64,000 bases of DNA from Sequoia sempervirens. Lineage: Eukaryota > Streptophyta > Pinopsida > Cupressales > Cupressaceae. The notes under the pieces were generated by a model, which saw nothing but the letters and a program-made list of their open reading frames with translations, ran no database searches and was not told the origin of the DNA. Location of the stretch: contig VDFB02047230.1 of NCBI GenBank assembly GCA_007258455.2, positions 155,787,413 to 155,851,412 of the forward strand. The letters are read 5' to 3'. The translations under genes and the position numbers were made by a program. This document shows positions 1-11,009 of the stretch, piece by piece. Each line of letters opens with the position of its first letter. Position 1 is the stretch's first letter.

Positions 1-1
1 T

Positions 2-1808
2 CCTCATATAGATGAGTTGATTGATGAGCTTCATAGTGCTTGCTTCTTCTTGAAAATTGATTTGAGGTTTGGATATCATCATATCAAAGTCAGAGAGAAA
101 GACATAGAGAAGACAACATTCTGATGCCATTGTCATCACTTTGAGTTCTTGGTTATGCCTTTTTACTTAACCAATGCCCCTTCCACCTTTTAATCTTCCA
201 TGAAAAGAGTGTTTCAACACTAGGTGAGGAGGTTTGTGCTTGTGTTTTTTGATGATATATTGGTTTATAGTAGGTCATGGGAAGAGCATCTTTCTCACTT
301 GGATGCAGTGTTAGATATTTTTATGAGGGATCCCTTGTAATCCAAGGAATCCAAATGTGCATTAGGGTTATCAAAGTTACTCTATCTTGGCCATATCATT
401 AGTGTTGAGGGTGTACATATGGATCTGGATAAAGTGTGGGTTATCATTGATTGGCCTACTCTTGAGAATCTTACACAACTCAGAGGATTTATGGGATTAT
501 GTGGTTTTTACCATCACTTTGTCAGTGGATTTTCATGGCATGCAGCACCTCTCACAGATTTGACAAAGAAGGGAGCTTTCATTTGGACTAATCAGGCACA
601 ACACTATTTTGATAAGTTCAAACTTCTAATGAGTTTACGCCCTATTCTTTCCATTCCTGACTTTTCTAGACCATTTGAGCTTCAATGTAATGCTTGTGGT
701 GAGGGGATTGGTGCAATGTTGATGTAGAACAAACATCGCATTGCATACGAGAGCAGGAAATTAAGGGGGCCGGAGTGGAGTTGCAATAACTACGATGAGG
801 AGATCATGTTAGCATTTTGTGTGCATTGACTAAATTCAGGAAATACTTAGTGGGCAAAAAGTTTTGTTTGAAAATAGATCATAATAGCTTGAAGCATTTC
901 CTGGGATGGTGTGACCTTAATGATCGTCAACAAAAGTGGGTGAGTAAACTCCAGTCATATGATTTTGACATCTCCTATGTCAAAGGGACTCAAAATATAG
1001 TTGTTGATGCGATGTCTCGTAGACCTCATTTGAAAACCATGGTTGAGATTACAACTAATTGGAGGCACTTGATTTCAAAAAATTACACTAAGGACCCTTG
1101 GGTCTCTAGCATCATTGATGGTACAGTGCAAGATAGCAAATATTCTATAGTAAATAAGCTCATCATTCATAAAGGGAGGATTTTGTTATTACCAGGTTTT
1201 GAGATGAAGAAAACAGTGATGAGAGCCTTTCATGATCTACCTATGGCAGGACATCCTAGTTACTTCAAGACTTATAAGAATATATGTGAGAATTTCACTT
1301 GGAAGGGTCTCAAGTTAGAGGTTCTTCAATATGTTAGAGAGTGCCATGTTTGTCAGTAGAATAAACAGGAACATACATATCTTGCAGGACTTCTTCAACC
1401 ACTTCCCTTTCCTGACCAGAAGTGGGAATGTTTATCAATGGATTTCATTATGGGCTTACCTAAAGCCTAAGGTAGATATTGCATATATGTGGTAGTTGAC
1501 CGTCTTATGAAATTTTCCCACTTCTTTTAGATCTCAGCCACTTATTCAACTGCACAAGTAGCAGATCATTTCTTCCATGAGGTGTCCAGGTTACATGACT
1601 CACCTCGGAGTATTTTTCAGTGATAGGGACAATAGGTTCATGAGTCATTTCTGGCAAGATTTGTTTAGACTTAGTGGGACTAAGATCACTTCAAGTACTA
1701 GTTACCACCCGTAGATTGATGGTCAGACAAAGAATGTGAATAAATGGGTGGAAGGGTACCTTTGGAACTATATAGTAAGGTAGAAAAAGGCTTGGGTGAG
1801 GTGGATTC
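2..1808 (+). pseudogene. gypsy pol: RT, RNase H, integrase (decayed)
   Basis: Reads in frame 2 from the first bases. The RT palm has FFDDILVYS near 245-275, where the catalytic Asp pair sits in the usual [YF]xDD box. A frameshift near 805-817 moves to frame 1, where RNase H continues (IDHNSLKHFL, then VVDAMSRRP near 1000-1025). The integrase zinc-binding domain follows, ending in RECHVCQ at about 1359. In the integrase core the first Asp (SMDFI, about 1440) and second Asp (SDRDNRF, about 1620, after another frameshift) are present. The catalytic Glu expected in the GQTE box reads Lys (GQTK, codon 1730-1732). In-frame stops lie near 124, 190, 340, 726, 1360 and 1470. The copy could not integrate itself. 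Confidence 0.9.
1804..1808. repeat. Left target-site duplication of element A
   Basis: GATTC directly before the first base of element A. The same five bases follow its last base at 16775-16779. Removing A and one copy restores an uninterrupted gypsy integrase frame. Confidence 0.93.
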
Positions 1809-3022
1809 TATTGGATATTGCTGATATGTGGTTGTCAAAGATGTCAACACTATTGCCATTAATTTCTTTAAGGTTGTATATGTCAAGGATATTGAGGAAA
1901 TTGTAATAAAATAAGTTGCAGGTTGTTGGTGATGCAGTGATGTTCAGTATGGTGGCTAGCTCAGTATATTGATGATAAGTGGTTGCAGATTAATGGGTTT
2001 GCTAAAAGTATATCTAGTTTATCCACATGAATTTTCATAGGCTCACATGAAGATTTGATTGAGTTATGAGTATCTATGTTCTAACAGTTGTTCTATTGCT
2101 TTAGTTGGTGTTCCTGAAAGAAGATAATGTGATTCTAGTAATTTGAATTGTTGTGGATGCTTCTATGGTGATTCATGATGCTTGTGGATGTTTCTAGATT
2201 ATTCTCTATTTGTGTTGTTGGTCTACATTGATCATTGTGCTCGTGATTAGTGATTTTCTCTTGTGAGTTCATGTTTTTCATGATCATGGCTGACAGGGTG
2301 CTTGTAGCGTGTTGTGGATCTTCGAGGCATAATTTTTGAAGGTGTTTCATGTTTGAGGATTTTTTTTGGGTCCTTACTATGTTTTGGCTGACATTGTTTT
2401 GTCTGCATTAATAAATTGTTTAGTGATTTCGGCCGACAATTTTTACACATTTCATATATTTTTGGGTCGACATGCAGTTGATGTTATCCTTAGTTGCAGA
2501 TATATATGATCAATTTTTTATACCATTTGAAGGTGTGGTGTGTGATGTATGCTATGTGTTGTGTGCGAATAATGTTCTAATCTTTCAAAGGCAAAAGTAA
2601 AATGTGAAGAAGAGTGAGTAGAATGTGCTTAACCAGAATTGTAATCACGCATTAGAAGATGTTATTTTCTCAACTCAAAATCTTTCGAATGTAATCTGAA
2701 TGTTACTATAAGATAGTGAGTCTTCTTTTGGGTAGTAAGCCTTTTTTATTTGAGCAGTGAGCTCTAGGAAGTGTGCCTAAATGCATATGCATTCCCCATT
2801 ATAATAATTTTAACAGAGTATAATTTTGTGGATTAACCTCCACCATGGTTTTTCCCTTACAGGGTTTCCATGTAAAAATCTTGGTGTTATATGTGTTTTG
2901 ATGTGGTGATGGTTTATGCTTTCATGTTTATTTATCAGATATGAGAATAAGTTTAATATGTATAATTTTTGTGACAACTGATTCACCCCCCCTCTCAGTT
3001 GTCTACCCTTGTGTTTCCAACA
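1809..3022 (+). repeat. 5' LTR of element A
   Basis: 1214 bp. It begins TATTGGATATTG, where the usual TG has become TA, and ends TTTCCAACA. Summing its two pieces, the 3' LTR is also 1214 bp. By hand, the first 155 positions differ at roughly 18 sites, so the insertion is not recent. Near its end it has the C-rich tract and TCTCAGTTGTC seen again in LTR K at 44.3 kb, so the two families are related. Confidence 0.93.
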
Positions 3023-3024
3023 AT

Positions 3025-3035
3025 TGGTATCAGAG
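3025..3035 (+). other. Primer-binding site of element A
   Basis: TGGTATCAGAG, two bases after the 5' LTR. It is complementary to the 3' end of initiator tRNA-Met, the usual primer of plant copia elements. Confidence 0.9.
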
Positions 3036-3458
3036 AAGGTTCCTCCAGAGAAGCTTGAACACTTGAGGTGATCCAAGATGGCAACATATACGAAGGATAG
3101 TCCAAGATTTGATGGAAATAATTATTCTTTGTGGAAGACTCAAATGGAGTGTCATCTAAGATGCATTGGTGAACCTTACTAGAACATTACAAAGAATAGG
3201 TATATCATTCCACAGAATGGTCCTTCTACTATATCAGGGCTAAGGAAGCATTGTTGAGTGCTATGACTGATTCTGAGATGACAAATGCAATGGAGATGAA
3301 GACTGCTTATGAGATCTGGAAAAAGTTTGAAACTTTGTATGAAGGTGATACCCATGTGAAGATTCCTAAGATGCAAAGCCTAAAAGGGAAATATAAAACA
3401 TTGAGAATGGGTGAAGATGAGAACATCACTTCTTTTATGCAGAGAGTGAATGAACTTG

Positions 3459-3463
3459 TGTGT
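3459..3463. repeat. Left target-site duplication of solo LTR D
   Basis: TGTGT, repeated at 5236-5240. Deleting D and one copy restores the gag frame across the junction. Confidence 0.87.
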
Positions 3464-5235
3464 TGATCCGATGGACATTTTTTAGTGAAAATTGAAGTGT
3501 CTCATTTTTCTCCAAGATCTGCACCATCAGAAAGAGCTCAGTGTCCTGGTTCCAACGCAACTCGAACGGAGCGAAAAGGAGTCCGTTTGCACGAGTTATG
3601 GCCAGTCAAACCTTTGGTCAAACTGGAATCAAGGGCGTCCAGGAAGCGGAAAAAATGATTGTTTCGGAAATCGATGGAAGCAGCGTCAAGTCAAAGAGCT
3701 CATCGAGACGATTCCGACGACGTTCGTTTCGTCGAAATCCGACATCGGAGGCTCAAGATACAGCTGGTCAAAGTTTCAGGTTGACTTGGTGGACTTGAAG
3801 GTACATGATGACGTCAGCATCCGTACATGATGATGTCAGCATCTGTGCAGATCAAAATGGGATTTAATCCGCTAGTGGACACCGCTTATCCAGACGATGA
3901 TCGCTACTGTGAGTAACAATCCCAATCACCGATGACACTTGTCATCCAGACAAGGCCGATGTGGTTCGTGGGTCAAGATTGCATCGGACTACTGGCAGAG
4001 TGATACGTGGCGGACCGTGACTTCAACAAATAGGTCCATTCGGCAACTGACGCCTACCAAGCATTAATACCATCATCCGAAATATCATCTCTCACAAGAT
4101 GATCAAATTTAATTGAACTCCGACACGCGTCATCCGCTGCCGCCGCATTTGGCCACGAACACATCGCCGTGGATGGCTCCAGCTGAATTAAAGTCCGCCA
4201 CGCGGGCCGAGGTATCTCGCCGGGCTCCAGTTGGAGTTCGTTGGTTTGTTTGTTAAAAATCGGGGTAGAGGTTTCAACCTAATGCACTACTCACCTCCGT
4301 AAACTCGCAACCCGTTATACCACATAATGACGCTAAAACATAGATGAGATGTTTGATTTCATGCAAACGGCCAAATTGAGAAAGTCACCGCCTGGTTGAA
4401 CTCCTCAATCACCGGGCTTACCAAAACGTTTAGCCACCGATACGCCCCGCGGATTCTTTGAAAATTATGTGGCTCGGTTTCTTTTTGACTGCTTTTTCAA
4501 ACCGAATGCCTTTTAAAAACTAAACAAACTCCTATTTTTGAATTAAAAACAAACAAAGATCCTTTTTAAAGGATTTAATAAAACCTCCAAAGCCCGAAAA
4601 TATGAAAAATTCAAGGGCTTAAATTATTTAAAGGAGATTATTAAATATTTATTATGTAAAAGGGGGGATTTTTGAAGATTTATTATGTAAAAAGGGAGAT
4701 TGTAAAAGATTGTTATGTATTTGGAGAGATAAGGTGAATATTTGCAAATCAATTGGTTGAGAGCCAAATTGAGCAAATTCTTTGTATAAAAAGGGGGCTT
4801 GAGGTGAGAGTAGATGAAGTTTTTTTTTCAGGTGATGAAGTCCTAATGCTGAGGCGTCAAAAGAGAGGTCTTGTTGGAGAATTCTTTCAGATCATTCTTG
4901 CATATCAGAGCGTCGTTACGCTGCCGGAGTGCTTGGAGAATGATTGTGGTGCATTGTAATCGATTTTGGAGTTAATCGGATCGGTCTCTCTATTGGAGTG
5001 GACCCGGAGACGTAGTCACTTTCGTGACGAACTCCGTTATCAACTGTTTGCACTTCTCTTCTTCTCTCTCTTTCTGTCTCTCATTTCTTTTCATTCTGTT
5101 ATAATCACCTTGATTACGTTCTTTATGTTATTTCCTTAAGTTAATTTCATTTTAATTAACTTGAAATAAACATTGTAAAGCATTGTAAAAGTTAAGAATT
5201 TAAACTGCAATCTAGTCTAGATCCTATACAGATCA
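3464..5235 (+). mobile_element. Solo LTR D inside gag of element A
   Basis: 1772 bp, flanked by TGTGT on both sides, beginning TGATCCG and ending AGATCA, so TGATC/GATCA form a perfect 5-bp terminal inverted repeat. It has no PBS, polypurine tract or pol coding. It does have LTR-like order: a GC-richer first part, a TATA box at 4785, then a pyrimidine-rich stretch (about 5050-5100). It is richer in GC and CpG than its host element. A solo LTR left by recombination of a gypsy-class element is the best reading. Short open frames within it (for example 3492-3830) show no family resemblance. Confidence 0.83.
4785..4792 (+). promoter_or_regulatory. TATA box of solo LTR D
   Basis: TATAAAAA, followed by a purine-rich run. 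It lies about 450 bp before the LTR end, where an LTR promoter is expected. Nothing in the sequence shows that it is used. Confidence 0.5.
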
Positions 5236-5629
5236 TGTGTAGTATCAAATGTGCTAGTGGAACATTGGAAGAATTAGAGATTGTTGCTAAAGTGCTCAAA
5301 TCCTTGCGTCCTGCATACAAACAAAAAGTTGTTGCTATTGAGGAGATCCAAGCTATGAAAAATGTAACCAGCCACATTTTGATTGGTAAGATTGCTACTT
5401 TTTAGTTAAGTGAGTTTGGTGAATCTCTTCCTAAGAAAAAATATGCATTCAAAGCTACTATCTCCAGAAAATTTAAGCAGAGATATGATTTGGGAGAAAT
5501 TTTTCTAGAAAAATGTCCAAGTATGAGTAGGAAATGAGAGATATTGAAGAAGAATAGAGAAAACTAGATGATCTTGAAGCACTTATTGTCAAGAGGGTAG
5601 CCAGAGGGGAAGGTAAGTATAAAAGGAAA

Positions 5630-7960
5630 TTGCCTCTTAAATTTTTTTCTTGCAATAAGATAGGTCATTTTGCCTCAAGGTGTCCAGAAAGAGTTCCTAA
5701 GCCAAGAACTAACAATCCTAGATTCCAAAGAAAGTGTTATTATGATGCCGATGAAGGTGTGACAGATGATGAATTTGATAAAGGGAATTTAAGTGAGGAT
5801 GAATGTGTATTCATTGCTATCAAGGAAAATGATCCAGTACCTACTGAATCTGCTAGTTGCATAAATGTGGAGAAAGCTCTAGCTGCCAAAGTTGAAGAAA
5901 AAGATGAATGGGTGATTGACAGTGGATGCTCTCATCACATGGCAGGTGATAAAAGTAAATTTGTGAGCTTGGAAAAGTATGATGGTGGTGTTGTAATATT
6001 TGGTGATGACAAAGCTGGTGTAATCCATGGAAGATGATTAATTTCTCTTTATGGTAAGCATAATACTCATGATGTTCTATATGTGGAAGGTTTGAAGCAT
6101 AATCTCTTAAGTGTTGGACAAATGGTTGACAAGGGATACAATCTTCAATTCAAGGGTGGAAAGTGTAGAATATTGGGGAGTTCTAGAAATGTGATTGCAT
6201 TTGGTACAAAAACAAAAGGTAATATCTTTCACCTAAGTGTTGTTGATAAAAGTTGTTTGATTACTCAAGTTGATGAAAGTTGGTTGTGGCATAAGAGATT
6301 GTGTCATGTAAACTTTGACAATATCATCAAGATAATTTCTACTCAGGCAGTGAGAGATCTTCCTAAGTTGACAAAACCTACTAATGCTTTATGCAAGGAA
6401 TGTTGGTTAGGGAAGCAAACTAGAGTTTCATTCTGGAGCAAACAACATTGTTTAAATGAAGTGTTGGAGCTTGTGCATACTGACTTGTGTGGTCCTTCTA
6501 GAGTCAAAAGTTTAGAAGGAGATAGATATTTCATGTTACTTATTGATGATTATTCTAGATTGATGTGGGTTACTTTATTAAGGGAAAAATCTGAAGCTCT
6601 AGAGAAATTCAAGATCTTTAAGGCTATGGTTGAGATAGAGACAACTCTGAAGATTAAATGTTTGAGATCAGATAGAGGTGGTGAATTCACTTCCGGTTAG
6701 TTTAATTCCTTTTGTGAAGAGCATGGGATAAATAGACAATTATCTACCTCGCTGACCCCTCAGCAAAATGGAGTTGTGGAAAGGAAGAACAGGGCAATTC
6801 AAGAAGCTGCTAGGACTATGATGCTAGAAGGAAATGTTCTGCATATCTACTGGAGAGAAGTTGTGAGTACTTTTGTTTACACTCTCAATTGGGTATATGC
6901 CAAAGGTGATACCAATAAGACTCCTTATGAACTATGGTTTGGTCATAAGCCTATTGTTAGATACTTAAAATCTTTGGGAGTAAATGCTCTATCAAAAGAG
7001 ATGAAGATATAGAAAATTTTGATGCTAGAAGTGATGAAGGAATCTTTCTTGGTTATTCTACTAAAAGTAAAGTCTACTGGTGCTACAATAAGAGATCAAG
7101 GAAAGTAATTGAAAGTGATAATTTCAAGGTTGATGAAGAAATAGTCACACCATCTAGAACCTGTGGATATGATTTAGATGATCAGAATGACAATTCAGAT
7201 AAAGGAAAGAAAGTCCAAACTCTAAATCAAGTTCAGATCATTTTGGTGAATCAGGAAAATCAAGAGGAAGAAACTAGTGAAAGTGTAGAAGTGATATCAC
7301 AAGAGCCTGAAGTTCAAGAACACCCTAATACTCCAAGGTATGTAAGGCTAAATCATTAAGAAAATCAAATTATAGGTGATAAGAACAAAGGTGTTCAAAC
7401 TAGGAGAAGAATTGCAAAAGAATAATGTTTGATCTCAAAGACTGAACCTAATAGTGTCAATGAAGCATGCAAAGATGAACATTGGGTGGAAGCAATGAAA
7501 GAAGAACTAATGAAAATTGAGAAGGATGATACATGGATTCTTGTTCCTAGACCTAAGGAAAAAAATTTAATTGGAACTAAATGGGTCTTTCAGAACAAAC
7601 TAAACGAGCAAGGTGAAGTTGTTAGAAACATAGCAAGAATTGTGTGTAAAGGATATTCTCAAATGGAAGGAATTGACTTTGAAGAAACTTTTTCTCCTAT
7701 TGCTAGGATTTAAGTTGTGACACTATTTCTTGCTTATGCTGCTTACAAAAACTACAAGGTTTATCAGATGGATGTACATTTCTAAATGGTGAATTGGAAG
7801 AAGTGTATATTGAGCAACCTAATGGATTTCAATTGACTAATCAGGGAGATATGGTTTGTCGGTTAAAGAAAGCATTCTATGGACTTAAGTAAGCCCCAAG
7901 AGCATGGTATGTCATATTGGACAAGTATTTGTTGAAGCTTAGATTTAAGGATACTTTTGA
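5630..7960 (+). pseudogene. Element A pol: protease, integrase, 5' half of RT
   Basis: Protease: WVIDSGCSHHM (about 5910-5942), with the catalytic Asp in a DSG box. After a stop at 6037 the gag-pre-integrase zinc region follows (WLWHKRLCHVN with LCKECWLGKQ, about 6282-6420). The integrase core has all three acidic residues: HTDLCGP (about 6477), LRSDRGGEF (about 6664) and NGVVERKNR (about 6769). A Gln-to-stop lies at about 6698. RT begins near 7429 (HWVEAMKEELMKIEKDDTW), runs through GTKWVF and GYSQMEGIDFEETFSPIARI, breaks at QMDV (about 7775) by frameshift, and ends near 7950. The YVDD box and RNase H are missing altogether, so this is a large deletion and not only point decay. Confidence 0.88.
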
Positions 7961-8312
7961 GTATCTCAAAGGGAAGCTAGCGGTGATTACCCCTAATAAT
8001 CAGAATTAAGATGCATTGACTTGCATCAGTTCCTACATTTCATAGTCATATCTTGTGATCCAGATTGATTTTGTGGTGGTAGCTACTTAGGGGGAGTAGT
8101 CAGATGTTTAGAAATGTGGTTTAGAGCTTGTGCGGAGAAAGATAATGTGTATGTTTGTCATTGATGTCAAAGGGAGAGAAGAGTCATGTGAAAAACTATG
8201 AAAAAGGTAAGGAGAAAAGAGTCAACATCTAAGGGGGAGAAAGTGCTAAGAGAAAGTTGTGTTGATGGTGTTTTTCACATCATGTGTTTCCTTCAATGCC
8301 AAAGGGTGATAT
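7961..8312 (+). other. Element A 3' untranslated region and purine tract
   Basis: Non-coding remainder of A between the truncated RT and the 3' LTR. It contains two G-rich patches (AGGGGGAGTAG near 8090 and AGGGGGAGAAAG near 8235). The last, AAAGGGTGATAT at 8301-8312, touches the LTR and is the likely plus-strand primer. Confidence 0.65.
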
Positions 8313-9314
8313 TGTTGGATATTGCTGATATGTGGTTGTCATTGATGTTAAAACTATTTCCATTAACTTCTTTAAAGTTGTATATGTCAAGGATATTGAG
8401 AAAATTGTAATAAAATAAGCTGTAGGTTGTTGATGATGTAGTGAATTTCAATATCATGGCTAGCTCAGTATATTGATGATAAGTGGTTGCAGATTAATGG
8501 TTTTGTTGAAAAGTATATCTAGTTTATCCACATTAAGTTTTAGAGGTTTGCATGAAGATTTGATTGAGTTATGAGTATCTATGTTCTAACAGTTGTTCAA
8601 TTACTTTAGTTGGTGTTCCTGAAAGAAGATAATGTGATTCTAGTAATTTAATTGTTGTGGATACTTCTATACTGATTAATGATGCTTGTGGATGTTTCTA
8701 TATCATACTTTATCTATGTTGTTGGTCCACATTGATTGTTGTGCTCATGATTAGTGATTTTCTTTTGTGAGTTCATGTTTTTCATGATCATGGTCGATAG
8801 GGTGATTGTAGCATGTTGTGGATCTTCAAGGCATAATTTTTGAAGGTGTTTTATGTTTGAGGATGTTGTTTTGGGTCCTTACTATGTTTTGGACAACATT
8901 TTTTTGTTTGCATTGATAAGTTGTTTATTGATTTGGGTTGACATTTTGTACACAATTCATATTTTTTTGGGCTAACATGCAGTGGATGTTATCCTTAGTT
9001 GCAGATATATATGATCGATTGTTTATACCATTTGAAGGTATGGTGTGCAATGTATGCTATGTGTTGTGTGCGAATAATGTTCTAATACTTTGAAGGAAGA
9101 AGTAAAGTGTGAATAAGAGAGTAGAATGTGCTTAACCAAAACTATAATTAACCATTAGAAGATGCTATTTTCTTAGTTCAAAATCTTCCCGATGTAATCC
9201 GAATGTTACTATAAGATAGTGAGTCTTCTTTTGGGTAGTAAGCCTTTTGTATTTGAGTAGTGAGCTCTAGGAAGTGTGCCTAAATGCATGTGCATTCCCC
9301 ATTTATAATACTTT
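8313..9314 (+). repeat. 3' LTR of element A, first 1002 bp
   Basis: Starts TGTTGGATATTG and follows the 5' LTR throughout. It stops at the acttt target site of element B (9310-9314) and resumes at 16563. Confidence 0.93.
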
Positions 9315-10842
9315 TGTAAGGAAAGATAGATGCAAAAGCAACTCTCCTAACATCAAAACCTCAGGGAAGAATGCAGAGATAACTTTTAAATTTTACAATT
9401 ACAGTCCAATTAAGATGCATATGAAAGAAATTACTGGAATGGAGAAATAGACAAAAACATATGAACACCAGATATACGTGGGAAATCCCTTACAGGAGAA
9501 AAATGCACCACACTAAGAGAAGTCACTTTGTATTACAGTAATAAAGATTACAAATAGAGTTATGACTTATCTTTTTGATGTCAGTTTACAACAACATTCA
9601 CCATGAAAATCCTTGTTATAGAACATTCACATTACAATATTTACATAATAGAATTCATCCATTGATCATACTGTCACACAACAATTCATCGATCCATCGA
9701 ACCAGACATCATCCTCTACTCCAGACTATATTCATGTTGTTCATGTCTGTCGAGCTTCCTCTCAGAACTGCCACAACGAATTGTCTTCCAACGGTTCCCA
9801 TTCAACTCCTTTGATTGGCCAATGATTCACCACGTAGGATGGTCTTCTCTTGGCCAAAGTGATTAACCTGTGTGGGCATGTCGGTAAGACACTAATCGTG
9901 TCTCCTTGATGCCACAAGACTTAACTATCGATGTCACCAACAGTCATTTCCATCAGCAAGAGGTTCCATCGAGCTTACAATTTGTATCGACCTCGGCATG
10001 CATATCGGTGAGACTATCTCTTTCACCAAGACATCCCACCAAAGTCTCAAGTTATACCAAGTGCCAAATAATAGTCAGCAAGACTTATCACATTCGTAGA
10101 GAGTTCATACTGAGTTCTCAAGTCATACCAACAACAGACTTCTTCATCGCTGAGACACACATCCATCATTGAGACTTTACTCTAAAGACTTTAAGTTACA
10201 TCAAGCACCAAACGGTTGGCAAGACTTACCAGTCTTGTTGAGAGTTCTTACCGAGTTCTCCAAGTTACCCTGAGACTACTAGTCACCAGGAGTCATACTG
10301 AGAATAAACTACATTGGCAAGACATAAACACATCACCCAAACTTCATACCAGAATATTCATGTTACCCTGATGAACATTGGCAAGAGAAACACATGTCAC
10401 CAGGAGTTCATAGTGAAGTCACATGCCACACTGAAGACTCCTAAGTGTAACCGTTTGGCAAGAATTTCACACATCGGTAATACTTCTTACCTATAGTATC
10501 CCTCTCGGCCAAGTCTCCCCGATGACTTCAAAGGTGAAGCTTTCGGTGAGACACTCGACATCGATAGGACTTCTCCCTGAAGAATATAAGATATACTGAA
10601 GACCACAAAATGTAACATACTATCAGTGAGACATATTACTCGATAATACTTCTCACTGAGCCACCATAGGTTATCCCAATCACTCCATTGTATAAGCATT
10701 CGACAAGACTCCTACAAGGTCACAGTGACCTAAACTATTCAATAAGATTCATGCTGCTAGTCGGCCAAACACAAAAGATGTCACACCAACTTGGCCCTTT
10801 CAGAGGTTTCAACCTGTGGGATTGAGGCACATATTTCCAACA
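9315..10842 (-). repeat. 3' LTR of element B
   Basis: 1528 bp, TG to CA on the forward strand (TGTAAGGAAAG to TTTCCAACA). On its outer side is target copy 9310-9314. On its inner side, read in reverse, is the polypurine tract AAGTGGGAGAT. Confidence 0.93.
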
Positions 10843-10854
10843 ATCTCCCACTTG
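10843..10854 (-). other. Polypurine tract of element B
   Basis: Reverse strand reads CAAGTGGGAGAT directly before TGTTGGAAATATG. This is the typical copia plus-strand primer, and it fixes the inner edge of the 3' LTR. Confidence 0.88.
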
Positions 10855-11009
10855 ACGAAGATCTCACAGGCACCTCCAGGGCACAACAAACCTACTAAAA
10901 ATTATGGGCACTAAGGCCCATTGAACTGGCACACCACCTGAACTTGTCTGTGCTCACTGGCTTTGTCAATGACCGGGTAGCATTCTCGTAGTATCAACTT
11001 TTTCCACCA

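Larger units (their letters stand above)
3079..5640 (+). pseudogene. Element A gag, split by solo LTR D
   Basis: Starts at the ATG at 3079 (MATYTKDSPRFDG), about 40 bp after the PBS. A Trp-to-stop change (GEPY then TAG, about 3180) and a frameshift near 3232 interrupt the N-terminal part. The UBN2-type gag core runs to 3458. It is cut by D and resumes exactly at 5241 (SIKCASGTLEELEIV). The frame decays after about 5400. It ends in a CCHC zinc knuckle near 5641-5690 (SCNKIGHFASRC) whose first Cys has become Phe. In life it would form the virus-like particle that packages element RNA. Confidence 0.87.
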
